64,000 bases of DNA from Lingula anatina. Lineage: Eukaryota > Brachiopoda > Lingulata > Lingulida > Lingulidae. Positions 51,101-62,253 of the stretch are shown here, in pieces. Both the position numbers and the translations under genes were made by a program. Location: NCBI RefSeq assembly GCF_001039355.2, contig NW_019775470.1, forward strand, positions 1-64,000, in the 5' to 3' direction. The notes below the pieces were generated by a model, which worked only from the letters and a program-made list of their open reading frames with translations, had not been told where the DNA came from and did no database searches. Within the stretch, counting starts at the first letter, position 1. Each line of letters opens with the position of its first letter.

Positions 51101-53321
51101 ATGAATATCTCTACTGTCAGGTTTCTCCTTAAGCTCAGCTACGACTCTTGCTCTCTTTTATAGTGCTGCTTTGCTGCAACGCAGGGGCTGCACCTAGGCC
51201 TGGCGCACTCGATAAGGAAGCAGGATGCAAACACGAGATAATCATGGTAAAAATTGGGAAAATGTCCGCAGATCCCGGATCTTTTAGTTTTTGGTACTGT
51301 GGTGATTTCATTGCAGTAGCAACATACCGGGATAGACAGTTGAAATTATTTATGATGGAGTTTTAAAGACTGCCTGGTTCTTAAAGCGGCATGTTCACTC
51401 CTTAAGGAGGGTTTTTAATGGGAGCGTGAATTTCCAGTAACGCATTTTAATGGGAGCGTGAATTTCCAGTAACGCATTTTAATGGGAGCGTGAATTTCCA
51501 GAAACGCATTTTAAGTTAAAACTAGGAAACCGTTTATGCAAGTTTCTTATAAAAAAAAGTCGAAAAACCAAGGATTTAACCGAATTAATCACTTAATCAG
51601 CCATGAAAGTACCTTAAACTGCACATCACATTCTTCATTTTTTGGTTGTTAATTTAACCCTCTGACATATATCTGACTTATTTATCTGCCCCGTTTTTAT
51701 ACAGCACAGAGATCGAACAGGAACAATCCTCAAAACAATCATTCTTCTGGTAATATGATTTTTTTTTTTTTTTTTTGCATTTGTGGCAGAAATGACTACA
51801 AATACATCTTTGAGTGAAATTTTGAATCAGTTGAAGCACTAACCACACGTGCTTTTTTGATGACATTTTATTCCTGTGAGTCGTCGTGCACAAACACGCC
51901 ACTTAACATCACGAGGTAGAGTTCACGCTAGTTGCATTGTTCTTTTCGTCGAAGATACACAGCGCATGATCGACTAGGAAAACCGCAGTGCAATCCCGCT
52001 TTGCTCGCGGGATAATATAAACAACCGCGCGTCAAAAAATTCCTCGTGCATCTGATATTTCAAGTTCTTCGCGAGCACTGAAAAGACAATAAATAAAAAA
52101 TCAGATAGATAAGCATGTTTCAAGATAGATAGAAGGATAGATGGTGTAAAAGAAATCAAAGGCGTGAAATAATATGTTGAAATACTGGAGTTCATAAATT
52201 GTAATTTAATATGGCATTTTGCTTTTAGAAATTAGAAATGTTTTCAAAATATAACGTCATAAGGGATTTATGCTAAAAATGACACAATAAAGAAGCTATA
52301 GAGTGGAGTTACGTGTAGAAATTAACATTTCTTTAAATATTCATTTTCTTTGAAGAATTATATATTTCTCAGAGGAATCACACTGCTTTCAATACGATAA
52401 TTTGGTCTCGTGTAAATTCATATCTTTCAATTGTTTATTCACTTGCCTTTTTTTTCAGCAAATCCAACATCCAAGCGCTGATAACTACAGGAAAGGATAA
52501 GTTTTATAGCAATGGGCTAGACCTGGAGTGGCTGGGCGGTTCAGGGGCAAAAGATCGGGAGGCATTCATGAGTGCATTTAATGTCCTGTGTGTGCGAATC
52601 CTCACATTCCCCATGCCCACTATAGCAGCTTTGAATGGTGAGTTACTGGAGGTCTTTGCGGATTGCGTTAGATGTGATCACGGCGCATTTTGTTCAAGTT
52701 GAGAACAAGATTACAGTTGAAGCTTCTCCGGTACGATACTGCAATAGTAATGGTCAGATAGAAATGTTTGTAATGTGGGCTTGATATGAAAAGTGATCTT
52801 AGTAGTTCTTGCTATGGAACATCATAAACTAAATGATCGACATAAAATGCGACATAGTCATAAATCCATATCTTTATCTCGCAACAGGGGACATATTGTA
52901 TATAAAATGCTTGAGATTGTATGGCTGTAGCTTTTCTGTGCTTATTTATCACCTAACCGGTATACATTGATATCACTGTAAGTGTAACGAAATGCAAGAT
53001 ACCTATCGCTTACCCCCCCCCCCCCCTCCCGCCCCCAGTTTTTTCCCTAACCTCCCTGTCTTCCTAGGCCACGCCTTTGCCGGGGGCGCCATGCTTGCCT
53101 TGTGCCACGACTACCGTGTGATGAGGACGGGAAGAGGGTGGATTTGTCTTAATGAAATAGACCTCAAGATGAGATTTACAAGATTCATGTTGAACCTAAT
53201 ACAGTAAGGAACTTTAATGGTTGACAATTCTGTGCATATATGCTGGAAATGTTATTTTGTCTTATTTTGCTTCTTACATCTGTTGTTGTTGTTCTTCTGC
53301 TTTTTCTTTTTGTTGTTGAAA

Positions 53322-53368
<47 letters not shown>

Positions 53369-53853
53369 TGTAAGAAATCAAATATGCATGTTACTTTTTT
53401 TATTTTCTCTTATTTTTTTCTCTCCTCCTTCACGTTACCTCTCATGTATCCCCCCTTCCCTCTATTGTGTCTCACGTCTCCACAATACGCTCTTTTCTGT
53501 GTTATTTGTTCTGTTTGTTGTTATAAAGGTATGTTGTGTTAATTTATTCCATTCCCAGGTCAAAGGTGAAGTCCTCCATCGTTGAGACGGACATGCTGGT
53601 CATGGGCAAACGCTTCGCAGCAGACGACGCTCTCACCGCAGGTCTAGTCACACTAATAACAGGTCCTGATCAACTAATAGAGAAATCAGCGGGGTTAGCC
53701 GAGCTAGTGATCGGAGCTAATGGTTATGACAGGGGTGCTATGAAAGACATGAAAAGGGACGTGTACGCGCGTGTGGTAGCACTAGAGCAAATGCTTAGAG
53801 GAAAGGACGCTGCTGCAAAACTTGATCTCTCTGACCTTATATCTAAGTTGTAG
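48149..53853 (+). CDS. Peroxisomal enoyl-CoA delta-isomerase-like protein (crotonase family)
   Basis: Exons 48149-48291, 52459-52637, 53068-53203, 53559-53853; 250 aa, all junctions in frame. Crotonase signatures: ALITTGKDKFYSNGLDLEWL for the first half of the oxyanion hole, PTIAALNGHAFAGGAMLALC for the second. LNEIDL carries the Glu at the place of the catalytic acid in delta3,delta2-enoyl-CoA isomerases. It ends DLISKL, a perfect PTS1, so peroxisomal beta-oxidation of unsaturated acyl-CoA is likely. Plant ECI-type proteins are the closest in layout that I recall; a hydratase role is less likely. The second Met (48161) could be the start instead. Intron 1 (4.2 kb) hosts a whole antisense gene. 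AATAAA at 54235 is a candidate poly(A) signal. Confidence 0.9.
49052..51102 (-). CDS. Secreted protein with ALK/LTK-type glycine-rich domain (copy A)
   Basis: Exons 51102-50757, 50635-50468, 50169-50086, 49674-49052; 406 aa, phase 1 at every junction. Signal peptide MYSNMYLLVVVALLFSCLEN. Then an unrecognised helical domain of about 90 residues with HHRVVSQYIAKF, WWDVMAM and two Cys. Next is a beta-rich part (FTNLGATGRLGP...LFTIPFSGLYRIRAAGAAGG) and a Gly-rich domain with blocks such as GGGGGTFVTYADNDPLIVAG and GGFGGGGGAYGNGGGAGGGG, ending YVVLTRLE. The last two parts match the glycine-rich region of ALK/LTK receptors, but there is no TM or kinase, so it is secreted. The gene lies wholly within intron 1 of the isomerase gene, on the other strand. 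Function unknown. Confidence 0.9.
51153..51162 (-). promoter_or_regulatory. TATA box of glycine-rich gene copy A
   Basis: TATAAAAGAG on the minus strand, 51 bp upstream of the ATG, kept in the duplicate gene at 57276. Conservation and spacing support a core promoter with a very short 5' UTR. Confidence 0.65.
51417..51512. repeat. Three 32-bp direct repeats upstream of copy A
   Basis: AATGGGAGCGTGAATTTCCA plus 12 further bases is repeated at 51417, 51449 and 51481. The duplicated locus has a single diverged unit near 57841, so the array expanded after duplication or contracted in copy B. Confidence 0.8.
53326..53370. repeat. (ATT)n microsatellite
   Basis: About 15 ATT units in isomerase intron 3. 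Confidence 0.9.
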
Positions 53854-54971
53854 GCCGCATTTACAATCAAATTCGGCCAATAGAGTCCAAGTCACGTCGT
53901 ATGGCTATGGCTTGCACAGTGGCATTTTTACTAGCAAATTTGTAATGGGGCTCTTAGGATAAAAAAAAATCACTTGGGTCGGGGAGGTTGAAGATCGTTG
54001 GATATACTAGTACTGTACTAGCAACTACATTATTTGTACCGCCTATGGTACCAAAGAAAAAATAGAAATTATCCATTACCCCCCCGGTCCCACACTGTAG
54101 TCTTCATAGATATTTGTCTGGCCCTCCATTCAAGGCAATAATGATAACAGGAGCGGATGACTGGGAAACAAATACATGTACATGACCTGTTGGTTTGAGT
54201 TCCTACGTACTGGGTATGTGTGAAACCGTAATTGAATAAAACAATGAGCTATTAGTATATCAGTGTGTTGTTTATTTAATGATGGGCGGTTGTCAGCATT
54301 ACAAGATAATGATGATGTTCACTTCAGCGAAGGAGTTGATTAGACCTACTCCTTGCTGCAACACGAGTTGCTTTAAATACATAAGATATATATGATGTAC
54401 AGGTAGACAGAAAGATAGATAGATTGATACATTTACGGTACACCAGTTCCATTTCCCATATCGTCTTCCATTACAGTTTGATTTCATGTTATCTTTAATG
54501 TCATCTTTTTATTGACTTCATTTCTTCATTTTATTTTTTGTCGATGCCCTTGTTACATTCTATGTCTTCTTTGCTTATCTATGAGGTATGTTTACAGTTG
54601 TTTTGTGCAGTCTCTACTTACCTGTAAAATATCAATTTTATTTTTAAAGTAAACACTCAAAATTCATTATCTGCGCTCGGATCGTATCGTTTTAGGGGTT
54701 TCTACTTGTCTCTGTAAAAAGCTACACATCTTCTATTGCAGTTATCATACCGTTAAGGCAGAACAATCACAGGGTATTTTGGAAGTGGAAAAGTTACGTA
54801 ATCCGGCGCCCAAATTTATTGTTACACCTCTGCGCGCTAGAATACTTTCCTCTGGTCTGTATTGTCCTACTACTTTTGAACAGTACTGGCAGTCATAATA
54901 AACATATCAATAACGTGATCAGTGTACCAGTAGATACATGTAGGTCCTAGTGGCTGCTGCTTGCACTCAAA

Positions 54972-55674
54972 TCATTCCAGTCTGGTAAGCACGACGTATC
55001 CGTGTCCCTCATTCTCCCCGTCGTTGCCCGTCTGGTCTGTCCCAGCGTTGTAGGAGCCTCCTCCCCCTCCGCAGGAATTACTGACGTTGTCCCCACTAGC
55101 CCCGCCAGAGTAGCCTCCCCCTCCGCCCGCTCCTCCGCCATTTCCGTAGGCCCCGCCCCCGCCCCCGAACCCACCGTTCGCGGTGTTGTACTGTGGATCC
55201 GGCCAGAATTTGGTTCTTCCTCCTGCACCGCCGTTCACAAACGCCTTTCCGCCTTCGCCCCCATTCCCGGACCCGCCGTATTTGGCACTGCTCCTCCCGT
55301 CCGTTAGAAGACCGCCCCCTCCTCCACCTGAATTGCCGGAGTCAGCTGTCGAAGCACCCTGTCCGTTACGACCACCCGGCCAAGCTTGCCCTCCAAATCC
55401 ACGGTTGCCATCGTTACGCGCCGTGCCGCTGCACACAGCCTGCCCTTGATTAAGTTTTTCTATCCCGCCGCCGCCACCAGCCACGATCAACGGATCATTA
55501 TCAGCATATGTGACGAACGTCCCACCGCCGCCGCCACTTGATTGGTACCTGTGCTGTCCTCCCATCTGACCAACCAGGATTTTAAGTTGACGACCTGAAA
55601 AAAAGGTTTACGATTGGTATATTCTTTCTTAGATGTTTAACATCTACCAGATAAACTTTATTGCTAAAAGATAA

Positions 55675-55752
<78 letters not shown>

Positions 55753-57213
55753 CTAAAGTACTGGAAAATAACGTTTGCAATATTATTTTGGCATTATATG
55801 ACATGCATAATGTTAGATATACGTTATCAATTTATCCATTTTCAATTTTAACATTTGCTGTACATGTTCTCCTAGGTCATTTTTACTATAACTACATGTC
55901 CCGCAAAGCAACTTATCTTTCCCAAATTCAGACCTTTAAAACTATAAATCCAATCAAGTGATAATAAACTTTGGTAGTTCCTTCTTCAATTGATATGGAG
56001 AAATGATGTTCTAAGGGGCTGCCCAGGCATTAAGAACTAAATCATTTAATTGAACATTGAATAAAATATTGGATCAAGTGAAGGAAGAAGAATAGCAATA
56101 ATTATGAAAAGTTTCCCTTCTTTTCCGAGGAAAATAGATTTTGCTGAGTAACTCCTGCACAGAGTACCTTTAAGTTTCGCTTAAAAATGTCCTGTATCTT
56201 GTTTGCCAATGTTTAATCTGTTTTAACAAGTTTTCAAAGGAGGTTTTTACCTGATTTTAAATTGAACGTCCCAGCTACAACAGCGCCGTGACTGCGGTCA
56301 TGACATCTACCATTGTCACATCCCCCTGCAGCGCCTGGTGAACAGATGATGGATATACCACAATTGAAAAAGTGTAGAGAGAGAGAGAAGGGAAGCAAAG
56401 TTGAAGAACATCAAGAAACGTTAAAAGAGTACAAGTCATTATTTTCTAAAAATCTAACAAAGAATGGTAAAAAATGAATTTAAGCATAAAAAGAATATGT
56501 ATAATAAATTCTGCAAAGGTATATTGATAGCGTCTTTAATTTACAAAATGTTCTAACAAAATACATAATTTACCAGCGGCATGGATCCGGTAGAGACCGG
56601 AGACAGGGATGGTAAAGAGCTGTGTCCCGTTCACTAAGGTCACCTTGCCCTGATGGTCCTGGCCGTCGTAATGTTTACCAACTGAAGTCGGCCCAAGTCG
56701 TCCCGTCGCACCGAGATTTGTGAATGTCATATTCCGAAACCCTGCAAAAAGATATTTCTTTGTAATTCAATCACCGCATTTGATAGATTCTATAACTGCT
56801 ATAACTGACCTTTCAAACTAGTTAATTGTATTTAATATCGTCAGAACCGACTTACCTTTAACAGTACAATTTTCATAAATGGAAACTAATTCTCTCAGAG
56901 CAGAGACCCCCGACTCCAGCATTAGTTGGTCGCTAGATGGTGCATCTCGCTTGGACATTCTCCGCCACATTGCCATGACGTCCCACCAGTGGTAGTTGAC
57001 GCTTTCCGGGCAGTACTTCACAAGTGCCTGCGTGAACTTCGCGATGTACTGGGAGACGACTCGGTGATGCACCTTGCTTGCAAGTACATCTTCCAAATCT
57101 TTATTCGGGTCTTTGGCCAGCCGAGATGCAACGGTTGTGGTCTGCGAGGCCCCATTTTCAAGACAGCTGAAAAGTAAAGCCACTATTACGAGTAGATACA
57201 TCTTCGAGTACAT
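54972..57213 (-). CDS. Secreted protein with ALK/LTK-type glycine-rich domain (copy B)
   Basis: Exons 57213-56856, 56741-56574, 56334-56251, 55594-54972; 410 aa. Exons 2-4 have exactly the lengths of copy A (168, 84, 623 nt) and exon 1 is 12 nt longer (TVAS insertion after the signal peptide). Signal peptide MYSKMYLLVIVALLFSCLEN. The same helical N-terminal part (HHRVVSQYIAKFTQALVKYC), beta part and Gly-rich domain follow, ending YVVLTRLE. Changes between copies are mostly conservative and all frames are open, which suggests continued selection. No isomerase gene now surrounds it. Confidence 0.9.
55678..55751. repeat. (CT)n(CA)n compound microsatellite
   Basis: About 17 CT then about 19 CA units in an intron of glycine-rich copy B. 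Absent at the matching place in copy A, which instead has short CA/GC-rich runs. Confidence 0.9.
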
Positions 57214-57275
57214 GAATATCTCTACTGTCAGGTTTCTCCTTCAGCCAGCTCGTTCTGTCAACTGCGACTCTCGCT

Positions 57276-57285
57276 CTCTTTTATA
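57276..57285 (-). promoter_or_regulatory. TATA box of glycine-rich gene copy B
   Basis: TATAAAAGAG on the minus strand, 63 bp upstream of the ATG, in the same context as in copy A. Confidence 0.65.
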
Positions 57286-58791
57286 GCGCTGCTTTGCTGC
57301 ATTCAAAAGGGCTGCACCTAGGCCTCGCCCACTCGATAAGGAAACAAGATGCAAACACAAGATAATCATGCCGAAAAATTGGGAAATTTCCGCAGATCCC
57401 GGATCTATCATATTTCGTTACTGTGATGAATTCATTGAAGTAGCAACGTACCTGGACAGACACGTTGAAATTCTTTTTAATGAAGTTTATAGTGACTACC
57501 AGGCTCTCAATCAGTATGACCACAACTGAAAGAGAATTTTTAAAAGGAATGATCTCTTGTATGTTTTGTGTACTTTATTTTCTCTTTATAAATACTGTTG
57601 AAACAATTGTATACTTTAATCATTGTGCAGCCATTAATATTATAAGGGTGCAATCCATTCTGAAAAGCGCACTGTTACATGTGATTTGTACCATATACAC
57701 TTTGCAAATAATAATAATAATAATAGTATGATAATAACGGTGTTAAAAATAATATGGTTTGTAATGATGAGAAGAACTCAAGCTTGCATAAAATAGAACA
57801 TTTAGAGTATTTTTAAAGGTACATTTGAACCGAGCGTCGGTGGAGCGTGGGTTTCCCAGAAACGCATTAACAAGAAAACCACTTCTTTAAGTTTCTTAAG
57901 CTACACAAAACGTCGAAAAGCCAAGAAATAAACCGATTAATCACTCACTCAGCCATAAAAGATCCTTAAACTGCACATTCTTCAGATTTTTGGTTGTAAA
58001 TTTGACCTGCTTACATAGTATATTTGACCTGTTTATCTGTTCCGTTTGTATATAGCACAAAGATCAAGCAAAAAATTCGTTCAAAAACCATTTTTCTGGT
58101 AATATTAAGCGATTCCCTTTGGTATTTTTTAACTTACGCTTCTTTAGACAATATGATGGCATTTGGTTGGCTTTTGTGGGAAAAAATTGACTTCAAACGC
58201 ATCGTTAAGTAAAATTATGAAACAGTTTTAGCACTGACCATGTGAGCTATTTTGGTGACATTTTATTCTTGTGAGTCGTAGTGCACTGACACGCCACTCA
58301 ATATGACGAGGTAGGGGTGTCGCTAGTTGCATTGTTCTTTTCGTCGAAGATACATGGCCCATCTTCCAGGAAAACTACAATACAATATCGCTTTGCACAC
58401 GGGATAATGAAAACAACCTCCGGTCGAAAAATGCCCTCGTGCATTTGAAATTTTAATTTCTTTGCAAGCACTGACATGGCAATGAATGAATAAAAAGATG
58501 AAATAGCAAGACAATAGAAAGATGAAATAGCATGTCAATAGAAAGATAGGTAGTGTAAATTCCAAGGTGTTAAATAATATGTTGAAGTATTGGAATTTAT
58601 AAATTGTAATAAATATGTTTAAATTATGCGGCATTATGCTATTAGAAATTGGAAATGTTTACAAATTATTACGTCACTAGTGATTTTAAAAAGCTAAAAA
58701 CGACGCATTAAAGAGTGAACCTGAGGGTGTTACGCATAGAAATTAGCAATTCTTTACATATTCATTTACTATGAGGAATTATAGAGGGCTT

Positions 58792-58827
58792 TTTTTTTTT
58801 TTTTTTTTTTTTTGGGGGGGGGGGGGA
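58792..58827. repeat. Poly(T)-poly(G) tract
   Basis: About 22 T followed by about 12 G, just upstream of the broken isomerase exon 2. Possibly an assembly-prone site. Confidence 0.8.
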
Positions 58828-58905
58828 TTACATTGCTTTCAATACAATGATTTGGTCTCGTGCAAATTTGAGTTTCAGTTGTTAATATACATGTATTTGT
58901 TTTAG

Positions 58906-59597
58906 CAACTCCAACATCTAAGCCCTGATAACTACAGGAAAGGATACGTTTTATATCAATGGGCTAGACCTGGAGTGTCTGGGCGGTTCAGGGGTAAAAG
59001 ATCGGTGGGGAGGGGACATTCATGAGTGCATTTAATGCCCTTTGTGTGCGAATCTTCACGTTCTCCATGCAGTTACTGGAGGTCATTGCGAATTGCGTTA
59101 GATGTGATCACGGCGCATTTTGTTCAGGTTGAGAACAAGATTACAGTTGAAGCTTCTACGGTACGATAGTAATGGTCAGATAGTAATGTGGGTTTTATAT
59201 AGAAAGTGATCTTAGTAGTTCTTGCTATGGAATATCATAAACTAAATGATCGACATAAAACGCAACGTAGTCATAAATTCTCATCTTTCTCTCGCAATTC
59301 AGGACATACTGTATCATAAAATGATTGAGATTTTATCGTTGTGCGTTTTCTGTGCTCTTTTATCACCTTACCTGCATACATATGTAGCACTGTAAGTGTT
59401 GTGAAATGCAAGATACCTATCGCTTACCCCCCCCCTCCAATTTTTTTCCCTTAAACTCCCTGTCTTCCTAGACCACGCCTGTGCCACGCCTGTGCCACGT
59501 CTACCGTACGTGTGATGAGGACGGGAAGAGGCTGGATTTGTCTTTATGAAATAGACCTCAAGATGAGATTCACAAGATTCACGTTGAACCTAATACA
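58906..59597 (+). pseudogene. Broken isomerase copy (exons 2 and 3 only)
   Basis: 58906-59070 matches isomerase exon 2 but has an in-frame TAA within its first codons, an inserted run of G/A bases near 59008, and a deletion that removes the exon end and donor. 59472-59597 matches exon 3 but has lost the stretch coding for the FAGGAMLAL oxyanion-hole segment. There is no first exon and no SKL exon. It is clearly non-functional. Confidence 0.88.
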
Positions 59598-60804
59598 GTG
59601 AGGCAGTGTTATTCTTATGTTTCATAGATCTTAAAATTAATGTTTAATTGGCATTAAAGCGCTTTTATTTTGCCAAGACCTGTCATAAAAAAGTTGTTGT
59701 TGTTTTTTTTTTTTTTTTTTGCTTCTCAATTTTTTTCTCTTTATTCTTCTTATTCCCCTTTGTCTATTTTTATATCTTATTTGTTGGACATCGAATCTTC
59801 TTTTCTTGTTATTTTCTTACATTCCTCCGCTCTCTCTCTCTCTGTCTCTCTTTATTTCCAATCTAGCACTCTGATTGACATAAATAAGAGCAGACGTGCA
59901 TAACGCTTCGCTTAAATATTTTATTATTTCATCTTTAATTTATTCTGCATACAGAAAGATAGATAGATTGATACATGCACGGTACACTAGTTCCATTTCC
60001 CATATCGTCTTCTATTACAGTTTGATTTCATGTTAACTTGAATGTCACCTTTTTATTTATTTCATTTCTTGTATTTCATTTTATTTTTGACGGTCGATGA
60101 TCTTGTTTATCTGTGAGGTATGTTTACAGTTATTTTGTGCAGTCTCTGGTGTACCTGTAAAGTATCAGTTTTTGTTTAAAGTAAACACCCTCAATCCCTT
60201 ATCTGTGCTCAGATTGTATCTTTATATGGGTCCCTACCTGTATCTGTAGAAAGCTACCCATATCTTGTGTTGCAGTTATTAGACCGTTAAGGCAGAACAA
60301 TCACAGGGCATTTTGGAAGTGGAAAAGTTGCATAATTCGGCGCCCCTATTTATTGTTACGCCTCTGCATGCTAGAATACTTTCCTATGGTCCCATATTGT
60401 CCTACAGGCTCTACTGTATACGTGTATTCATACACAGTTACCAATAATATTTAGGCGTGTTCTGCACTATTTGCGGTACTTCTTTTGCGTGCTGCTCGAC
60501 ATTAAGGCCCGAGTCAGCCACAGGTACATGTAGGTTGTTGGTCCACAGTGAGGCGTCGTTCGGTGTCACCACACGCAGTGCATTTATATACATGTACTTT
60601 TAACGCTCTTATACAGGTATTGTTCTACTTAAATAGGGCAAAGGAGGATACGTCAACGTTTTTTTCTCTTTTTGTCCTGTGAGTCAACATATATCTCGTA
60701 ACCGGATTTTAATTCAGCAGTGATTTTCATAAAGTTACACCGGGATTGAAGGACTCTCACTGTTGTTTGTTGACGTCGTTCAGAAGTTTCAAGTACTGAA
60801 TAAT

Positions 60805-62253
60805 ATGGCAGAAGCTGGAAAGATGGATATGGTTGAGGTAGGTGGGGAATGTGGTGACACCGCACTGGCAGGGTTACGAACGTTATTGTATATTAACATC
60901 AGGTAAAATTAACCGTGGTGATGTTTCTGACAGTGGGGCTACATTTCGAAATAAGAAAAACAAAACGAAATTAAGTCATATTAAACATGTTACACTGTAC
61001 AGCACGGATATTAAAAAGACAGAAAAGACCTTGACGATTCAAACCCAATAAGTTCAGTAAAATCGCAAATATTCCTCCAGTTCCACTGGAAACTTTTTAG
61101 GTATACAGAACTAAAGTGACCTATGCATGTATGTCGTTAAATCGTCAATGAAATTGGTGTTATTACGCAGCTGAAATTAAATTTACGTTATTTGTTCTGT
61201 TCAGCATATTTCAAGCTCTTCCCAGTTAAAGTCTGTTTCATTTCTGTTAAAACCAAGTAAAATGGATGTGACTTAATCATTTGTTAAGCTGGATGTAAAA
61301 AGTAATAGCGGCTAGAAGATGTGTGCCTGTTTGTAATATGTACCTCTATGGGCGTAACCGTCTCATGGGTCAAATTAAAGGTGTAGCTCTACATATTAAC
61401 AGGGGCATAATTAATACCAGAAATAAACAGTACATTTGCAAAAGGTGAGTATTTGCCCATCAAGAAGTTGGGGGTGGGGTGGGGAAGTATAGACAATTTA
61501 ATACTTGTTTTTTTGGTCTCATGAAATATTCATACATTTAGTTATGCGTTCAAGGTGTGACGCCGGTTTGGTTGACACGTTTGTGTTCATGAATATGTTT
61601 AACACGGTTATTCCGTTTCTATTCTAGATCATACTTTTAGCAATCAAATATTATGAAATGAATTTCTCTTTATATGTGTACAGAGCAAATCAACACTTGA
61701 CCTATTTTCCAGAATGGCGGCGCTCCAGAAAAGCAACGCTTCCATCAAACCAAGCTGTTCACCATCATCGTTGGCCTGTGTGTGGGTGTCGTGGCCATTG
61801 TACTGATCGCGCTCTCACTGGTCGGAAGTAGGTGGAAGTGTGGAGGAGTCGACCACACTTTAGTTCTTTTTATTACTATTCAATTGTCTGCTTTAACTAT
61901 CTCGATAGAAAATGTTTCTGAAATAATAATGCCCCAACTTTTTAATCTTTCTAAGCTTATGTTTTTATCACACCCGGCCATCATTTACACAGACACACGC
62001 ACATGCACACACACACACACACACTGTTCGTGTGTATAGGGTTAAACTGAAAGTCTTTTTTCATTTATTTTATTTATTTATTATCATTTCTTCTTCTTCT
62101 TTTTCTTCTAATTATTATTATTATTGTTGTTGTTATTTGTAAAAATGCACCTTCACTCCCTCTATTTCAGTCCAGAGACTTGGCATGTTTGCTGACGAGC
62201 CGATAGCGTACATGGAGGCAAAGCGAGGCTTTTATAAAGTGGACACCAACTAG
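60805..62253 (+). CDS. Small single-pass membrane protein, function unknown
   Basis: Exons 60805-60837, 61713-61827, 62171-62253 give 76 aa with clean junctions (GAG|GTAGGT, TTTCCAG|AAT, GGAA|GTAGGT, TTTCAG|TCC). A short acidic/polar N-terminus (MAEAGKMDMVENGGAPEKQR) lacks a signal peptide. One strong membrane helix follows (LFTIIVGLCVGVVAIVLIAL), then a 27-residue C-terminal part with a Tyr-rich end (AYMEAKRGFYKVDTN). Basic residues before the helix and mixed charge after it do not settle the orientation. I do not recognise the family. It could be a membrane microprotein, or an unusually short form of a longer protein with unseen exons. AATAAA at 62966 is a possible poly(A) signal. Confidence 0.6.

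Larger units (their letters stand above)
48960..54870. repeat. Segmental duplication, unit A
   Basis: From just below the glycine-rich stop codon to past the isomerase 3' end, this stretch lines up in the same order with 54893-60410: glycine-rich gene, its promoter, isomerase exons 2-3, and the downstream CAGAAAGATAGATAGATTGA block (54408 here). Edges are approximate. Confidence 0.8.
54893..60410. repeat. Segmental duplication, unit B
   Basis: A tandem direct copy placed immediately after unit A. The glycine-rich gene remains intact. Isomerase exon 1 is not included, exons 2-3 are broken and exon 4 is essentially gone (at best a short trace near 59895). Similarity resumes at 59950 and runs to about 60410. 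Confidence 0.8.

Noticed and set aside
51417-51512. CRISPR-like array
   Set aside because: The 32-bp units abut one another with no spacers, and the genome is animal. It is a minisatellite.
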